NCBI GenBank assembly: GCA_017535105.1
Contig: JAFXUI010000001.1
Coordinates: forward strand, 238,612 to 279,997
Length of the DNA: 41,386 bases
Reading direction: 5' to 3'
DNA from: Alphaproteobacteria bacterium
Lineage (GTDB): Bacteria > Pseudomonadota > Alphaproteobacteria > Rs-D84
Shown here: piece after piece, positions 1 through 7,491 of the stretch
How positions within the stretch are numbered: position 1 is the first letter of the stretch
Layout of the letters: each line of letters begins with the position of its first letter
Made by a program: the position numbers and the translations under genes
Notes under the pieces: model-generated
Told to the model about the DNA's origin: nothing
What the model saw: the letters and a program-made list of their open reading frames with translations, nothing else
The model's database searches: none

Positions 1-148
1 TGTTTTTATATGGTAAAATTTGTCTGAAATAATCGGCAATGACATTTATCATGTACCATAAAAACAGTGCGACCAAAAATGGTATAAATATTGAACGTCC
101 CAGCCATAAAAAAGCAAGCATTAATAAAAGAAATATTGTTGTATGCAT
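1..148 (-). CDS. AI-2E family (PerM-like) transporter, N-terminal fragment
   Basis: The first 49 codons of a minus-strand gene run off the left edge. The start ATG (146-148) lies two bases after the sufC stop, so it is the distal gene of the suf operon. The peptide begins MHTTIFLLLMLAFLWLG, continues RSIFIPFLVALFLWYMINVIA and ends DYFRQILPYKN. It is one or two hydrophobic helices with a PFLVAL..Y.IN..AD segment that resembles the first helices of AI-2E exporter/PerM family permeases. Family assignment rests on this short segment only. The substrate cannot be told, and the family name does not imply autoinducer transport here. Confidence 0.6.
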   Translation of the reverse strand, partial: MHTTIFLLLMLAFLWLGRSIFIPFLVALFLWYMINVIADYFRQILPYKN

Positions 149-150
149 TT

Positions 151-828
151 TTACCCCCGTATTATTTTTCCGTTTTTGATTTTTATTTCGTCAGTCGGTT
201 TAACCATTTTCGTAAACTGTGATTGGTGTGATATGAATAAAAATGTTGTGTCGCGCATCGCGCTTATTGTGTCGGCAATTTGCTTTTGTGTGTCGGCATC
301 AGCACCGGAATCTGGTTCGTCCAATATTGCAAGTTTTGGTTGTGTTAAAATCAGTTGCAATAACATTAAACGTTTGCGTTCACCCCCAGAAAATCCGACA
401 TTTATGCTGCGATTCAACCAATCTTTTGGAATGTTTAATTTTTCGCGCACAGATTCCAATTGCGACAAAAATTCCGCCATAGATAATTCGCGACCGGTAT
501 TAAAATGCGTATGCGCAACCATGGAATGTTTCAGAAAACTTAAAACCGTCAGTCCCGGTATTTCAGGCACATTTTGTGCACCGATAAATATGCCCAGAAG
601 CGCACGCGTTGTTGTGTTTTCGTGTGTGATATCGCGACCATCAAAAATAATACACCCCCCATCAAACGTATATTCGGGGTTGCCGATAATTGTTTGTACA
701 ATTGTTGATTTCCCAGAACCATTTGGTCCAGACAACAATACACGCGCACCACGTTTGACACGGAAACTTACGTCGTGCAACAATTCACGTCCGTCCATAG
801 ATACAAAAAGATTTTTTACTTCTAACAT
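151..828 (-). CDS. sufC: Fe-S cluster assembly ATPase SufC
   Basis: This 225-residue ABC-type ATPase works with SufB (and SufD) in the cytoplasmic SUF scaffold that builds iron-sulfur clusters. It has a Walker A GPNGSGKST near residue 34, a signature GFSGGERKR near 148 and a Walker B LAILDEPDSGAD near 170, with a switch histidine in LFISHQ. The length is slightly below the usual 245-260 residues. The start ATG at 826-828 is preceded by an AGGA-containing stretch. It follows sufB by 26 bases and precedes the permease fragment by 2 bases, so it is co-transcribed. SufD, SufS and SufU/E are not in the window. Confidence 0.95.
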   Translation of the reverse strand: MLEVKNLFVSMDGRELLHDVSFRVKRGARVLLSGPNGSGKSTIVQTIIGNPEYTFDGGCIIFDGRDITHENTTTRALLGIFIGAQNVPEIPGLTVLSFLKHSMVAHTHFNTGRELSMAEFLSQLESVREKLNIPKDWLNRSINVGFSGGERKRLMLLQLILTQPKLAILDEPDSGADADTQKQIADTISAMRDTTFLFISHQSQFTKMVKPTDEIKIKNGKIIRG

Positions 829-854
829 TTTCTTTTTTATCCTGTATTCCTATT

Positions 855-2180
855 TTAATGCGACAGTGCCATCTGAATCAACTGTTTAGATTCAACCAAA
901 AATTCCATTGGTAATCGTGCAATAATTGGCGCCGCATTTGCACCGATAATAAGTGCCGTTGCCGTGTCAATGTCAATTCCCGATTGCATAAGGAATTGTA
1001 ATTGTTTTGCATCAATTGCACCAGTTGTTGCCTCGTGACTTTGGGTGTTGTCACCGTTTGTATGAATTATGGTCGGTAATGTATTTGCAACCGCGCGATT
1101 TCCAATTATACGTGTATCACACTTTGATGCGTTTTTGGAATTGTGACCCGCAAACGAAACCATACTGCGAAACGTCTGTTTTGAATTGTCCAAGGCAACA
1201 CCGTACGACAAAATATTTGATACAGTGTTGTCGCCAATATGAATCATTTTTGTACCCGTATCTGCACATTGTCCACCACGTGTTATGGTAAGTGAATAAA
1301 AGTCGCTATGTGCATTGTTTCCGGCTAAAATTGAAGATGGGTATTTCCAGGTAAGTGCCGAACCAATTTCAATCTGGGTCCAATTTAGTGTTGCGTTTTC
1401 ATCGCATTTTCCACGTTTGGTGACAAAGTTCAGAATGCCACCAACATTTTTCCCGTTTTTATTTTCGCCGGCATACCAATTTTGCACAGTTGAATATTTT
1501 ACAGTTGCACCCGTATGTACAACAATTTCAACAACCCCGCTGTGTAATTGGTGGTTTGGTCGGCGGGGGGCGCTGCACCCCTCCATATACGACAATTCGG
1601 AACCTTCATCGGCGATGATAAGCGTGCGTTCAAATTGTCCGATTTTCGCAGTTTCAATTCGAAAATAACTGGCAAGATCAATCGGGCATTTTGTGTGTGG
1701 CGGAATATAGACAAATGTACCGTCTGAAAAAACGGCTGCGTTCAGTGCCGCAAAAAAGTTATCGTTTTGTGGTACAACCGTTCCCAGATATTTTTTTACC
1801 AAATCGGGATATTGTTGAACGGCATCGGAAAAGGGTAAAAAGATAATTCCCAACTTCTTCAATTCGGTTGAATAAGACGTGTGTACAGATTTGCTGTCAA
1901 TAACAGTATCTGTCGCCATGCCGAGCAGGGCGCGCTGTTCTGATTCAGGCAAACCCATTTTGTCATAGGTTTCTTTTAATTCGGAATTATCGATTGGCTT
2001 TGATTCATTATAGTAATTCAACGCATCATAATTGATTGGCTCATAGTCAAATTCAGCCCAATGTGGTTCCGTCATTTTTTGCCATGCACGAAAAGCCGCC
2101 ACGCGCCAGTCGGATAGCCATTTCGGCTCTTTACGGCGTGCGGATATATCGCGAACAAGATTTTCAGATAACTTATTCAT
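855..2180 (-). CDS. sufB: Fe-S cluster assembly scaffold SufB
   Basis: A 441-residue scaffold subunit of the SufBCD complex, on which nascent Fe-S clusters form. The family fold is visible as the C-terminal beta-helix with SYMEGCSAPRRPN, conserved histidines (HSGVVEIVVH) and the core WTQIEIGSALTWKYPS. SufB rather than SufD is preferred because of the length and the Y.EGC.AP segment. The start chosen is the ATG at 2178-2180 (MNKLSENLV). It overlaps the stop of the upstream gene (ATGAATAA), a pattern of translational coupling, and an upstream in-frame start would extend far into that gene. SufB is normally about 480 residues, so this is a compact form. Confidence 0.93.
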   Translation of the reverse strand: MNKLSENLVRDISARRKEPKWLSDWRVAAFRAWQKMTEPHWAEFDYEPINYDALNYYNESKPIDNSELKETYDKMGLPESEQRALLGMATDTVIDSKSVHTSYSTELKKLGIIFLPFSDAVQQYPDLVKKYLGTVVPQNDNFFAALNAAVFSDGTFVYIPPHTKCPIDLASYFRIETAKIGQFERTLIIADEGSELSYMEGCSAPRRPNHQLHSGVVEIVVHTGATVKYSTVQNWYAGENKNGKNVGGILNFVTKRGKCDENATLNWTQIEIGSALTWKYPSSILAGNNAHSDFYSLTITRGGQCADTGTKMIHIGDNTVSNILSYGVALDNSKQTFRSMVSFAGHNSKNASKCDTRIIGNRAVANTLPTIIHTNGDNTQSHEATTGAIDAKQLQFLMQSGIDIDTATALIIGANAAPIIARLPMEFLVESKQLIQMALSH

Positions 2181-2721
2181 TGTCTTGTTGGTTGGCCAAG
2201 GTACGTGCCTGGGCAAAGAATGTCAGAGATTGTCCCAACAGCCCGTTTGTAAATGTTGCGGTCAACATACCGTCTGGTTCGGTTTTTGTTAAATGCAACA
2301 GCAAACTGTCTGCGCGTGCGATGTAATTTTCAATGTTGCGTGCGACTTCGGCATTATTTTTAATCGCGCGACGCAGTTTTTCCAACGCAAATGGGTTTTT
2401 CGCATATTCGTCCATAATGCCACCCAGTGCGCGCCACAATGGGTGTTCATTGGTGTTTCGTGGCATAATATTGATTGCCGCCATAACGGGAATAAGATTC
2501 TGTAATAAATCTTGGTAAATCATTTCGGCATTTTCGGCAACCGCGTTCGTTGCAGATTTTGTTTTCAATATCGATTGCATTTTTACAATAAGGTTATATT
2601 GAAATTCCAGTGTCTTGTTTATGTTTTTTATGTATGCGTTTGTATGAACGGTCATAATAACGGCCCAAACAGACAAGACAATCAGAAGTGAAATACCGAC
2701 CAAAATCAATATGTTTTCCAT
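2173..2721 (-). CDS. small membrane-anchored protein of unknown function, first gene of the suf operon
   Basis: A 182-residue protein that I do not recognise. One N-terminal membrane helix (residues 3-25, ILILVGISLLIVLSVWAVIM) is followed by a soluble helical part with coiled-coil character (NINKTLEFQYNLIVKMQS). The ATG at 2719-2721 is chosen because a GGGGAT ribosome site lies just upstream. A longer TTG start 30 bases earlier has no such site. The stop overlaps the sufB start, so it is translationally coupled to the Fe-S genes. It may be a membrane tether or unrelated cargo of the operon; the sequence does not decide. Confidence 0.75.
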   Translation of the reverse strand: MENILILVGISLLIVLSVWAVIMTVHTNAYIKNINKTLEFQYNLIVKMQSILKTKSATNAVAENAEMIYQDLLQNLIPVMAAINIMPRNTNEHPLWRALGGIMDEYAKNPFALEKLRRAIKNNAEVARNIENYIARADSLLLHLTKTEPDGMLTATFTNGLLGQSLTFFAQARTLANQQDNE

Positions 2722-2833
2722 AATTTTATCCCCATTTTTGTGTTTTAACAATCCCAGTATAACACCTTTTGTCGATTCGTGCGATTTTATCTTGTGAATA
2801 AAAATTTTGTTTTGGGTGGGGTGTTTTTAGGTC

Positions 2834-2862
2834 TTGCACAGATTCGGTCAAATTGGTATAAT
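2834..2862 (+). promoter_or_regulatory. sigma70-type promoter of the pilus genes
   Basis: TTGCAC (2834-2839), 17 bases, then TATAAT (2857-2862), a nearly ideal vegetative promoter 36 bases before the TcpQ-like gene, whose ribosome site is AAGGAAGG. Confidence 0.8.
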
Positions 2863-2897
2863 ATACATATTAAATAGGAAAAGAAAGGAAGGTTCAT

Positions 2898-3827
2898 ATG
2901 TTCCGCAAGATTCTAATTGCAGCAATGTTTTGTTGTGCGGCGGGTTATTGCTTTGCCGCAAGTGACGGTATGCCCCAGGTTGTCACTTCTGAGGTTTTTT
3001 ATACCCAGGATAAGACGGTCGATGTTCAAAATGACGCGGTGCGCGAAGATTATTCTGAACAATCTGTCGAAGTGCCGGCATGGCCATTGGCTGGTTCTGA
3101 TGCAGATGTCGAAGTTTCCTGTGCCGAAGGTGCGTGTAGCAAATCAAAACAGTCGGACAATATCCGTATCGTGTCCAAGATTGGTTCGGACCTGGTCGTT
3201 GAAAATAATTTCAATTTGGGTACACGTGGCGATTTTTCTGGTTGGTCGGGCGGCGCAAATATGTTGCATGGAACACAAATTCCAGTTGGGTTTGATGACG
3301 AATGTAATAACGGTTCCGAAATGCCATTGTTACATCGCGAAGTGTTGGAAGACGATGGTGGCGATGTTTTGGTGATGTCACGCAGTGGTCGTAAATCTTG
3401 TAATAAATATTCCGACGGTTATTCGGCATATCTGGCCAAGACGGGTTTATCAAAACAAGAAATCGCACAATTGAACGCCGAAGCGTCTTCGGACGAATTT
3501 GCGGCGACAGACGAAACCGAAATTGGTGTTGATTTATCAGCGGATGCCGAAGCCCCAGCGGTCGTTACAGACCAGGTTCGTTCATGGGTTGTTGCAAATG
3601 GCCAGACATTACGCGAAGTTTTGCAGTCATGGTGCGACAAAGAAGGTTGGGATTTGGTTTGGACAACAACACGTGAATATCCAATTGAAGCAAGTGCTGT
3701 ATTCAAGGGGCGTTTTGTTGATGTCGCGTCTGCGCTGGTTCGTAACTTTGGACGCGCAACACCAATTCCATATGCCAAGTTCTATAAGGGCAATCGGGTG
3801 TTGGTCGTATCAACCACAGAAGAATAA
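2898..3827 (+). CDS. TcpQ/PilL-like type IVb pilus biogenesis protein
   Basis: A 309-residue exported protein with a signal peptide (MFRKILIAAMFCCAAGYCFA, cleavage about residue 20). A long acidic, variable middle is followed by a C-terminal domain (about residues 225-308) with GQTLREVLQSWCDKEGWDLVW and a GNRVLVVST end. That is the pattern of the TcpQ C-terminal domain found in PilL/TcpQ proteins, which chaperone or attach to the secretin of type IVb pili. A paired CAEGAC motif lies in the middle. The next gene, 31 bases downstream, encodes a PilN-type secretin, which supports the assignment. It acts in the periplasm or at the outer membrane (inference from the family). Confidence 0.8.
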   Translation: MFRKILIAAMFCCAAGYCFAASDGMPQVVTSEVFYTQDKTVDVQNDAVREDYSEQSVEVPAWPLAGSDADVEVSCAEGACSKSKQSDNIRIVSKIGSDLVVENNFNLGTRGDFSGWSGGANMLHGTQIPVGFDDECNNGSEMPLLHREVLEDDGGDVLVMSRSGRKSCNKYSDGYSAYLAKTGLSKQEIAQLNAEASSDEFAATDETEIGVDLSADAEAPAVVTDQVRSWVVANGQTLREVLQSWCDKEGWDLVWTTTREYPIEASAVFKGRFVDVASALVRNFGRATPIPYAKFYKGNRVLVVSTTEE

Positions 3828-3858
3828 AATATTTGTTTGACCGTAGGAGAAAACACAT

Positions 3859-5487
3859 ATGATGAAGACGATGAAAATATTGTTTGTATGCGTTATGGGG
3901 GTCGCGGTGTTGACCGGGTGCGCACGAAAGGAATCGGCCAAAGTTGCGGCGTCGGTCGATCAAGATTTCGTGAATGCATATGACGCGTTCGAGATGTCTA
4001 AAAATCCACGTGCCAAGGTTGCCAGTGGCGATACGGTTTCTATGTCTGATGGTGTATGGTTGGGTAATAAATCTTTGGTGCCAGAACACAAGAATAATTT
4101 GCCGTCAAAATTCGAAACGGATTCTGGGGTTACAATATTATTAAATGAACCAGTGACATTACAAGTCTTGGCAAATGATATAAACGCTGTTACTGGGTTG
4201 CCGGTGAAAATCGACAGCCAGGTCAGTTCTGAAAAACTGAAAAAGACAATGAATATCGCATATACCGGAAAATTGTCCGGCCTGTTGTCCCAGGTTGCAA
4301 CAGATTTAGATTTGTTGTGGTACTATGACAAAACATCAATTGTATTCTATGAAACAGAAACTCGTACATTTGCATTGTATGCTCTGGGGACCGAGGTTTC
4401 GTATCAAACCGCAATGAATACAGATGATGGTAACCAGGTTTCATTGGAATCTACATTAAAAGAATGGGACGAAGTTGAAAGTGCAATTTCCGCCATTGTC
4501 GGTAAAAGCAGTAATGCCGACTTTACCGTATCGCGCAGTTTGGGAACAATTACTGTGACGGCACCACCATCAATTTTGGCGCGTGTTGGTGATTATATCA
4601 ATCGTCAAAACAAACGTCTGTCGCAATTGGTGACAATTGACGTCAAAGTGTTACAGGTGTCTATTTCTAATGATTCCGCATTTGGTCTGAATTTGGCCGC
4701 GGCGATAAACTCAACGTCTGGATTGAATATCGTTGCAAATCCAAAGAACAATTTGGCCACTACCGAAGCAAGTTCAATGAATATCGCGGTGTTGTCTAAT
4801 ACGGTATCGGCATTGTCGGGTGCAACACACACCGTCAATGGTTCCGAAGTTGCTGGCGCATACACACAAAACGATATTATGAATGGTTCGTTGGCAAGTG
4901 TTGCGGGAACAAATGCGCTGGTTCAATCATTGGCAAAGCAGGGTAAAGTATCGTTGGTTACCAATGTTGGTGTGACAACCCGTAATAACCGTGTTGCGCC
5001 TGTGAATAACACACGTACAACCGGGTATATCAAACGGTTTGAATCTCGTAACTTTACAACAGTCGAATCGTCAACGGTTGACCAAGATGATTTGGAAACA
5101 GGTTTTTCAATGCAGTTGTTACCGAACGTTTTGGAAAACGGCAAGATATTGTTGTTGTTCAGAATGTCTGTACGTGAATTGTTAAAGATGTCAACCCAGA
5201 CAATTGGCGAAGTCACATTACAGTTGCCAGAGGTTGAAGAACGTAGTTTCATGCAAGAAGTAATTATGGAATCAGGTCAGATGTTGGTTGTTTCTGGATT
5301 TGAAAAACAGAATAACAGTGATACCCGTTATGGTTTGGGTGATCCGGACTTTATGGCATTGTCTGGTTCGCGTGAAACGGCAGCGCAACGTGATGTTTTG
5401 GTTGTTATCTTAACACCACAAGTTTTGATAAGCCCGATGGATTCTGAACGTACGATTCAGCAACATTGGGGTGCACCATTGAATTAA
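3859..5487 (+). CDS. pilN: PilN-family type IVb pilus secretin lipoprotein
   Basis: A 542-residue outer-membrane secretin that forms the pilus exit pore. It has a lipoprotein signal with lipobox LTGC (Cys21), an N-terminal STN-like region (VTLQVLANDINAVTGLPVKI, about residues 98-118) and an N-domain with TVTAPPSILARVGDYINRQ (about 232-250). The C-terminal secretin beta-domain includes LEERSFMQEVIM-like residues and GQMLVVSGFEKQNNSDTRYG. The match is to R64 PilN/TcpC/BfpB secretins rather than PilQ. The start is the first of two adjacent ATGs, with AGGAG 9 bases upstream. It is co-transcribed with the TcpQ-like gene and closed by a terminator. No assembly ATPase or platform gene lies beside it. 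Confidence 0.88.
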   Translation: MMKTMKILFVCVMGVAVLTGCARKESAKVAASVDQDFVNAYDAFEMSKNPRAKVASGDTVSMSDGVWLGNKSLVPEHKNNLPSKFETDSGVTILLNEPVTLQVLANDINAVTGLPVKIDSQVSSEKLKKTMNIAYTGKLSGLLSQVATDLDLLWYYDKTSIVFYETETRTFALYALGTEVSYQTAMNTDDGNQVSLESTLKEWDEVESAISAIVGKSSNADFTVSRSLGTITVTAPPSILARVGDYINRQNKRLSQLVTIDVKVLQVSISNDSAFGLNLAAAINSTSGLNIVANPKNNLATTEASSMNIAVLSNTVSALSGATHTVNGSEVAGAYTQNDIMNGSLASVAGTNALVQSLAKQGKVSLVTNVGVTTRNNRVAPVNNTRTTGYIKRFESRNFTTVESSTVDQDDLETGFSMQLLPNVLENGKILLLFRMSVRELLKMSTQTIGEVTLQLPEVEERSFMQEVIMESGQMLVVSGFEKQNNSDTRYGLGDPDFMALSGSRETAAQRDVLVVILTPQVLISPMDSERTIQQHWGAPLN

Positions 5488-5514
5488 TCAAAAAATAATT
5501 TTTAATATTTTTAA

Positions 5515-5543
5515 AATTCCGCAGAAATGCGGGATTTTTTTTA
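5515..5543 (+). terminator. terminator of the pilus gene pair
   Basis: Stem AATTCCGCA / TGCGGGATT (one G-U pair) with loop GAAA, followed by eight T (5535-5542), 28 bases after the pilN stop. Confidence 0.88.
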
Positions 5544-5681
5544 TAAAAAAGTGCTTTACATACATAACAGATTTTTACTAACCTTATTTGTAAGGATAGG
5601 ATTGAAACCGAATTCATGCGGCCGCGTGGATACGGTAGAGAGACAGGAGAAGGAATCACAAAAAACTGGCACTTTTTTATA
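5541..5681. ncRNA. candidate structured RNA with closing stem and two hairpins
   Basis: This gene-free stretch folds on paper into one closed structure. P1 pairs 5542-5554 with 5669-5681 (13 perfect pairs). P2 pairs 5568-5576 with 5660-5668 (3 bp, an A-A mismatch, 5 bp) after a 13-base bulge. P3 is a hairpin 5578-5599 (3 bp, A-A mismatch, 5 bp, loop TTTG). P4 is a hairpin 5607-5636 (ACCG, A-A mismatch, 8 bp with two G-U pairs, loop GGCC). A purine-rich strand (5637-5659) containing AGGAGAAGG remains unpaired. It does not match a riboswitch or ribozyme that I recognise. It could be an sRNA, a leader of the surface-protein gene at 5814, or a short inverted-repeat element. The strand is not proven; the G-U pairs fit the plus strand. 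Confidence 0.5.
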
Positions 5682-5813
5682 GTTTGATGACATCGAATTT
5701 TAATTACTTAAAGTTCGGTTTTTGTCGTTATCTTAAGGAATCCGGTTTTTTGCGTAAAATATTTGTTTCTTGGACGCAAGAAATAAATAAGGTTGAAAGC
5801 GATAAAGATATAT

Positions 5814-6389
5814 ATGAAACCGGTTCGTATAATCTTGATATGTTTAATATGTGGGCTTGTTTCCACCGCGCGCGCTGACATCGCCAGTGTGCAATACGTT
5901 CAATCAATTGTTTCATCGTTAACACCGCATCAGGCTGACTGGTCGCAAAGCGATTCGACAGCTGATGATTACATTAAAAACAAACCAACCATACCAACGG
6001 TTGGTGAAGGTGTGTTAACTATCCAGAAAAATGGAACAGATGTTGATACGTTTTCTGCTAATGCTACAACGAATACAACAATAAATATAACTGTGCCGAC
6101 AACCGCTGCGGACGTTGGGGCCGTGCCCACAACAACAACGGTTAATGGTCACGCTTTGTCATCAGATGTTTCGGTGACAAAAAGTGATGTCGGACTTGGG
6201 AATGTCGCAAATGTTGATACGACGAACGCCACAAACATTACCAGTGGCACCTTGGACGTTGCGCGCTTGCCAGTTGGCGCGACATCGTCTACGGTTGCTG
6301 CTGGTAATGATTTGCGGTTTGATACGGTATCGACAACTCAGCCATCTGGAACACCGCCAACGGGAACGGTGTTTATATGGTTCAACTAA
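5814..6389 (+). CDS. secreted surface protein with phage tail-fibre-like motifs
   Basis: A 191-residue protein with a signal peptide (MKPVRIILICLICGLVSTARA). The mature part is low-complexity and Thr/Val-rich. It holds QADWSQSDSTADDYIKNKP and DVGLGNVANVDTTNATN, both typical of bacteriophage tail-fibre and collagen-like adhesin shafts, then SGTLDVARLP and a TFIW-like end (GTVFIWFN). No phage genes surround it, so it is more likely a host surface protein built from such segments. The ATG at 5814 is chosen because it places the signal peptide at the N-terminus; a TTG 21 bases earlier is possible. The ribosome site is weak. It is related in style to the large protein at 40026. Confidence 0.7.
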   Translation: MKPVRIILICLICGLVSTARADIASVQYVQSIVSSLTPHQADWSQSDSTADDYIKNKPTIPTVGEGVLTIQKNGTDVDTFSANATTNTTINITVPTTAADVGAVPTTTTVNGHALSSDVSVTKSDVGLGNVANVDTTNATNITSGTLDVARLPVGATSSTVAAGNDLRFDTVSTTQPSGTPPTGTVFIWFN

Positions 6390-6420
6390 ATCGTCATATA
6401 TGATTGGATAAAGGAATAAA

Positions 6421-6446
6421 AAAAACACCCCGACGGGGGTGGTTTT
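6421..6446. terminator. bidirectional terminator between the surface-protein gene and rpsT
   Basis: Stem CACCCC (6426-6431) / GGGGTG (6436-6441) with loop GACG, flanked by an A-run on the left and TTTT on the right. On the minus strand the hairpin is followed by eight T, so it works best for rpsT. Confidence 0.85.
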
Positions 6447-6472
6447 CCTAAAGTGTTAGATTTTACAGAAAA

Positions 6473-6733
6473 TTATGCCATTTTTGCAACTTTCTTGGTC
6501 AATCTGGAAATCTTGCGGGCAGCGCGTTTTTTCGGCATAACCTTGCCAGCAGATTTCATCAACTTGCTTTCTGCGGCGCGTGTTGCAGCAACTGCAGACG
6601 CTTTATCCCCAGATTCGATAGCCTTGATTGCCTTTTTGGTTGCTGTCTTAACCGCACTGCGACGCGCAGTATTTACAGCATTTTTCTTTTCTGTTACCAA
6701 AACTCTTTTTTTAGATGACTTATGATTTGCCAC
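6473..6733 (-). CDS. rpsT: 30S ribosomal protein S20
   Basis: An 86-residue basic protein (MANHKSSKKR start, repeated Lys/Ala-rich helices, TKKAIKAIESGD in the middle), the full length of bacterial S20. It binds 16S rRNA early in small-subunit assembly. An AAGGAAAA ribosome site precedes the start. It is a single-gene unit that ends at the GC hairpin 27 bases downstream. Confidence 0.97.
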   Translation of the reverse strand: MANHKSSKKRVLVTEKKNAVNTARRSAVKTATKKAIKAIESGDKASAVAATRAAESKLMKSAGKVMPKKRAARKISRLTKKVAKMA

Positions 6734-6806
6734 TTTATTTTCCTTTTATTTTTGATATGTTTTTGATATTTTATAGAAAAGAAACATAAAATCAAGGAAA
6801 AATGAA

Positions 6807-7394
6807 ATGATGTACATATTTATATTAGTAATCTCTTATTTATTAGGGTCTGTTCCGATGGGCCTGTTGCTGACGCGTCTTGCGGGCAAGGGCGATTTGC
6901 GCAAGGTTGGATCTGGTAATATCGGTGCTACAAACGTTATGCGTGTCGGCGGATTGCGTCTTGCGGCATTGGCATGGGCCTTAGATATGGCCAAGGTAAT
7001 AGTGTCCGTATTTATTGGTAAGGTATATGGTGGTATCGGCGTTGGGGCATGGTGCGGTTTTGCGGCGATTGTTGGGCATTGTTTCCCGATATGGCTTAAA
7101 TTTCATGGGGGCAAGGGTGTATCGGGTTTGTTCGGTATGCTGTTAGCAATTTCACCGTTGACATTTGTATTTATTGGAATTGAATGGCTGATTGTGGCGC
7201 TGACAAGCGGGTTTTCATCACTGGGGGCATTGACTGTTTTTGTGCTTGTGCCGGTATTTGGTTTTGTTATAGATGTAAATGTTGGATATGCGTTCTTGGC
7301 AACGGTTATTTTAAGTGTTCTGCGACATCATGCGAATATTGCACGCCTTATCCGGGGGCAAGAGTCGCGTATAGAGTGGAAATGGAAAAAATAA
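6807..7394 (+). CDS. plsY: glycerol-3-phosphate acyltransferase PlsY
   Basis: A 195-residue polytopic inner-membrane enzyme that transfers the acyl group from acyl-phosphate to glycerol-3-phosphate, the first step of phospholipid synthesis. Family motifs are all present: GSVPMG near the N-terminus, GSGNIGATNVMR (motif 1), the central HCFPIWLKFHGGKGVSG (motif 2) and a C-terminal RHHANIARLIRGQESR (motif 3). AAGGA at 6795-6799 supports the first ATG of an ATGATG pair. Its partner PlsX is not in the window; PlsC is at 35806. Confidence 0.95.
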   Translation: MMYIFILVISYLLGSVPMGLLLTRLAGKGDLRKVGSGNIGATNVMRVGGLRLAALAWALDMAKVIVSVFIGKVYGGIGVGAWCGFAAIVGHCFPIWLKFHGGKGVSGLFGMLLAISPLTFVFIGIEWLIVALTSGFSSLGALTVFVLVPVFGFVIDVNVGYAFLATVILSVLRHHANIARLIRGQESRIEWKWKK

Positions 7395-7426
7395 TAAAAG
7401 GCGCACATTTTTGTGCGTTTTTTATT
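7395..7426 (+). terminator. terminator after plsY
   Basis: AAGGCGCACA / TGTGCGTTTT-type hairpin (GGCGCACA TTT TTGTGCG core) followed by a T-rich run immediately after the plsY stop. Confidence 0.65.
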
Positions 7427-7491
7427 TATTCTTTATTTTAACCCAAATTTGTGATATAATATTCTCTATAATACAAGAGGGAGTTTATATA

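Noticed and set aside
143-889. Long plus-strand ORF of 248 codons opposite sufC
   Set aside because: It is the antisense shadow of sufC and the permease start; it has no protein-like features.
5600-5608. GATTGAAAC resembling the 3' end of CRISPR repeats
   Set aside because: It occurs once; no repeated units or spacers surround it.
5611-5627. Adjacent EcoRI (GAATTC) and NotI (GCGGCCGC) sites looking like a cloning adaptor
   Set aside because: The segment is one half of a hairpin that extends with matching outer pairs (ACCG/CGGT) and G-U pairs, so a natural structured element explains it better than vector sequence.
5684-5878. 64-codon plus-strand ORF
   Set aside because: It overlaps the signal peptide of the gene at 5814 in another frame, has no ribosome site and no protein-like composition.
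5814-6389. Prophage remnant from the tail-fibre motifs
   Set aside because: No capsid, terminase, integrase or lysis gene is near, and the protein has a Sec signal peptide.
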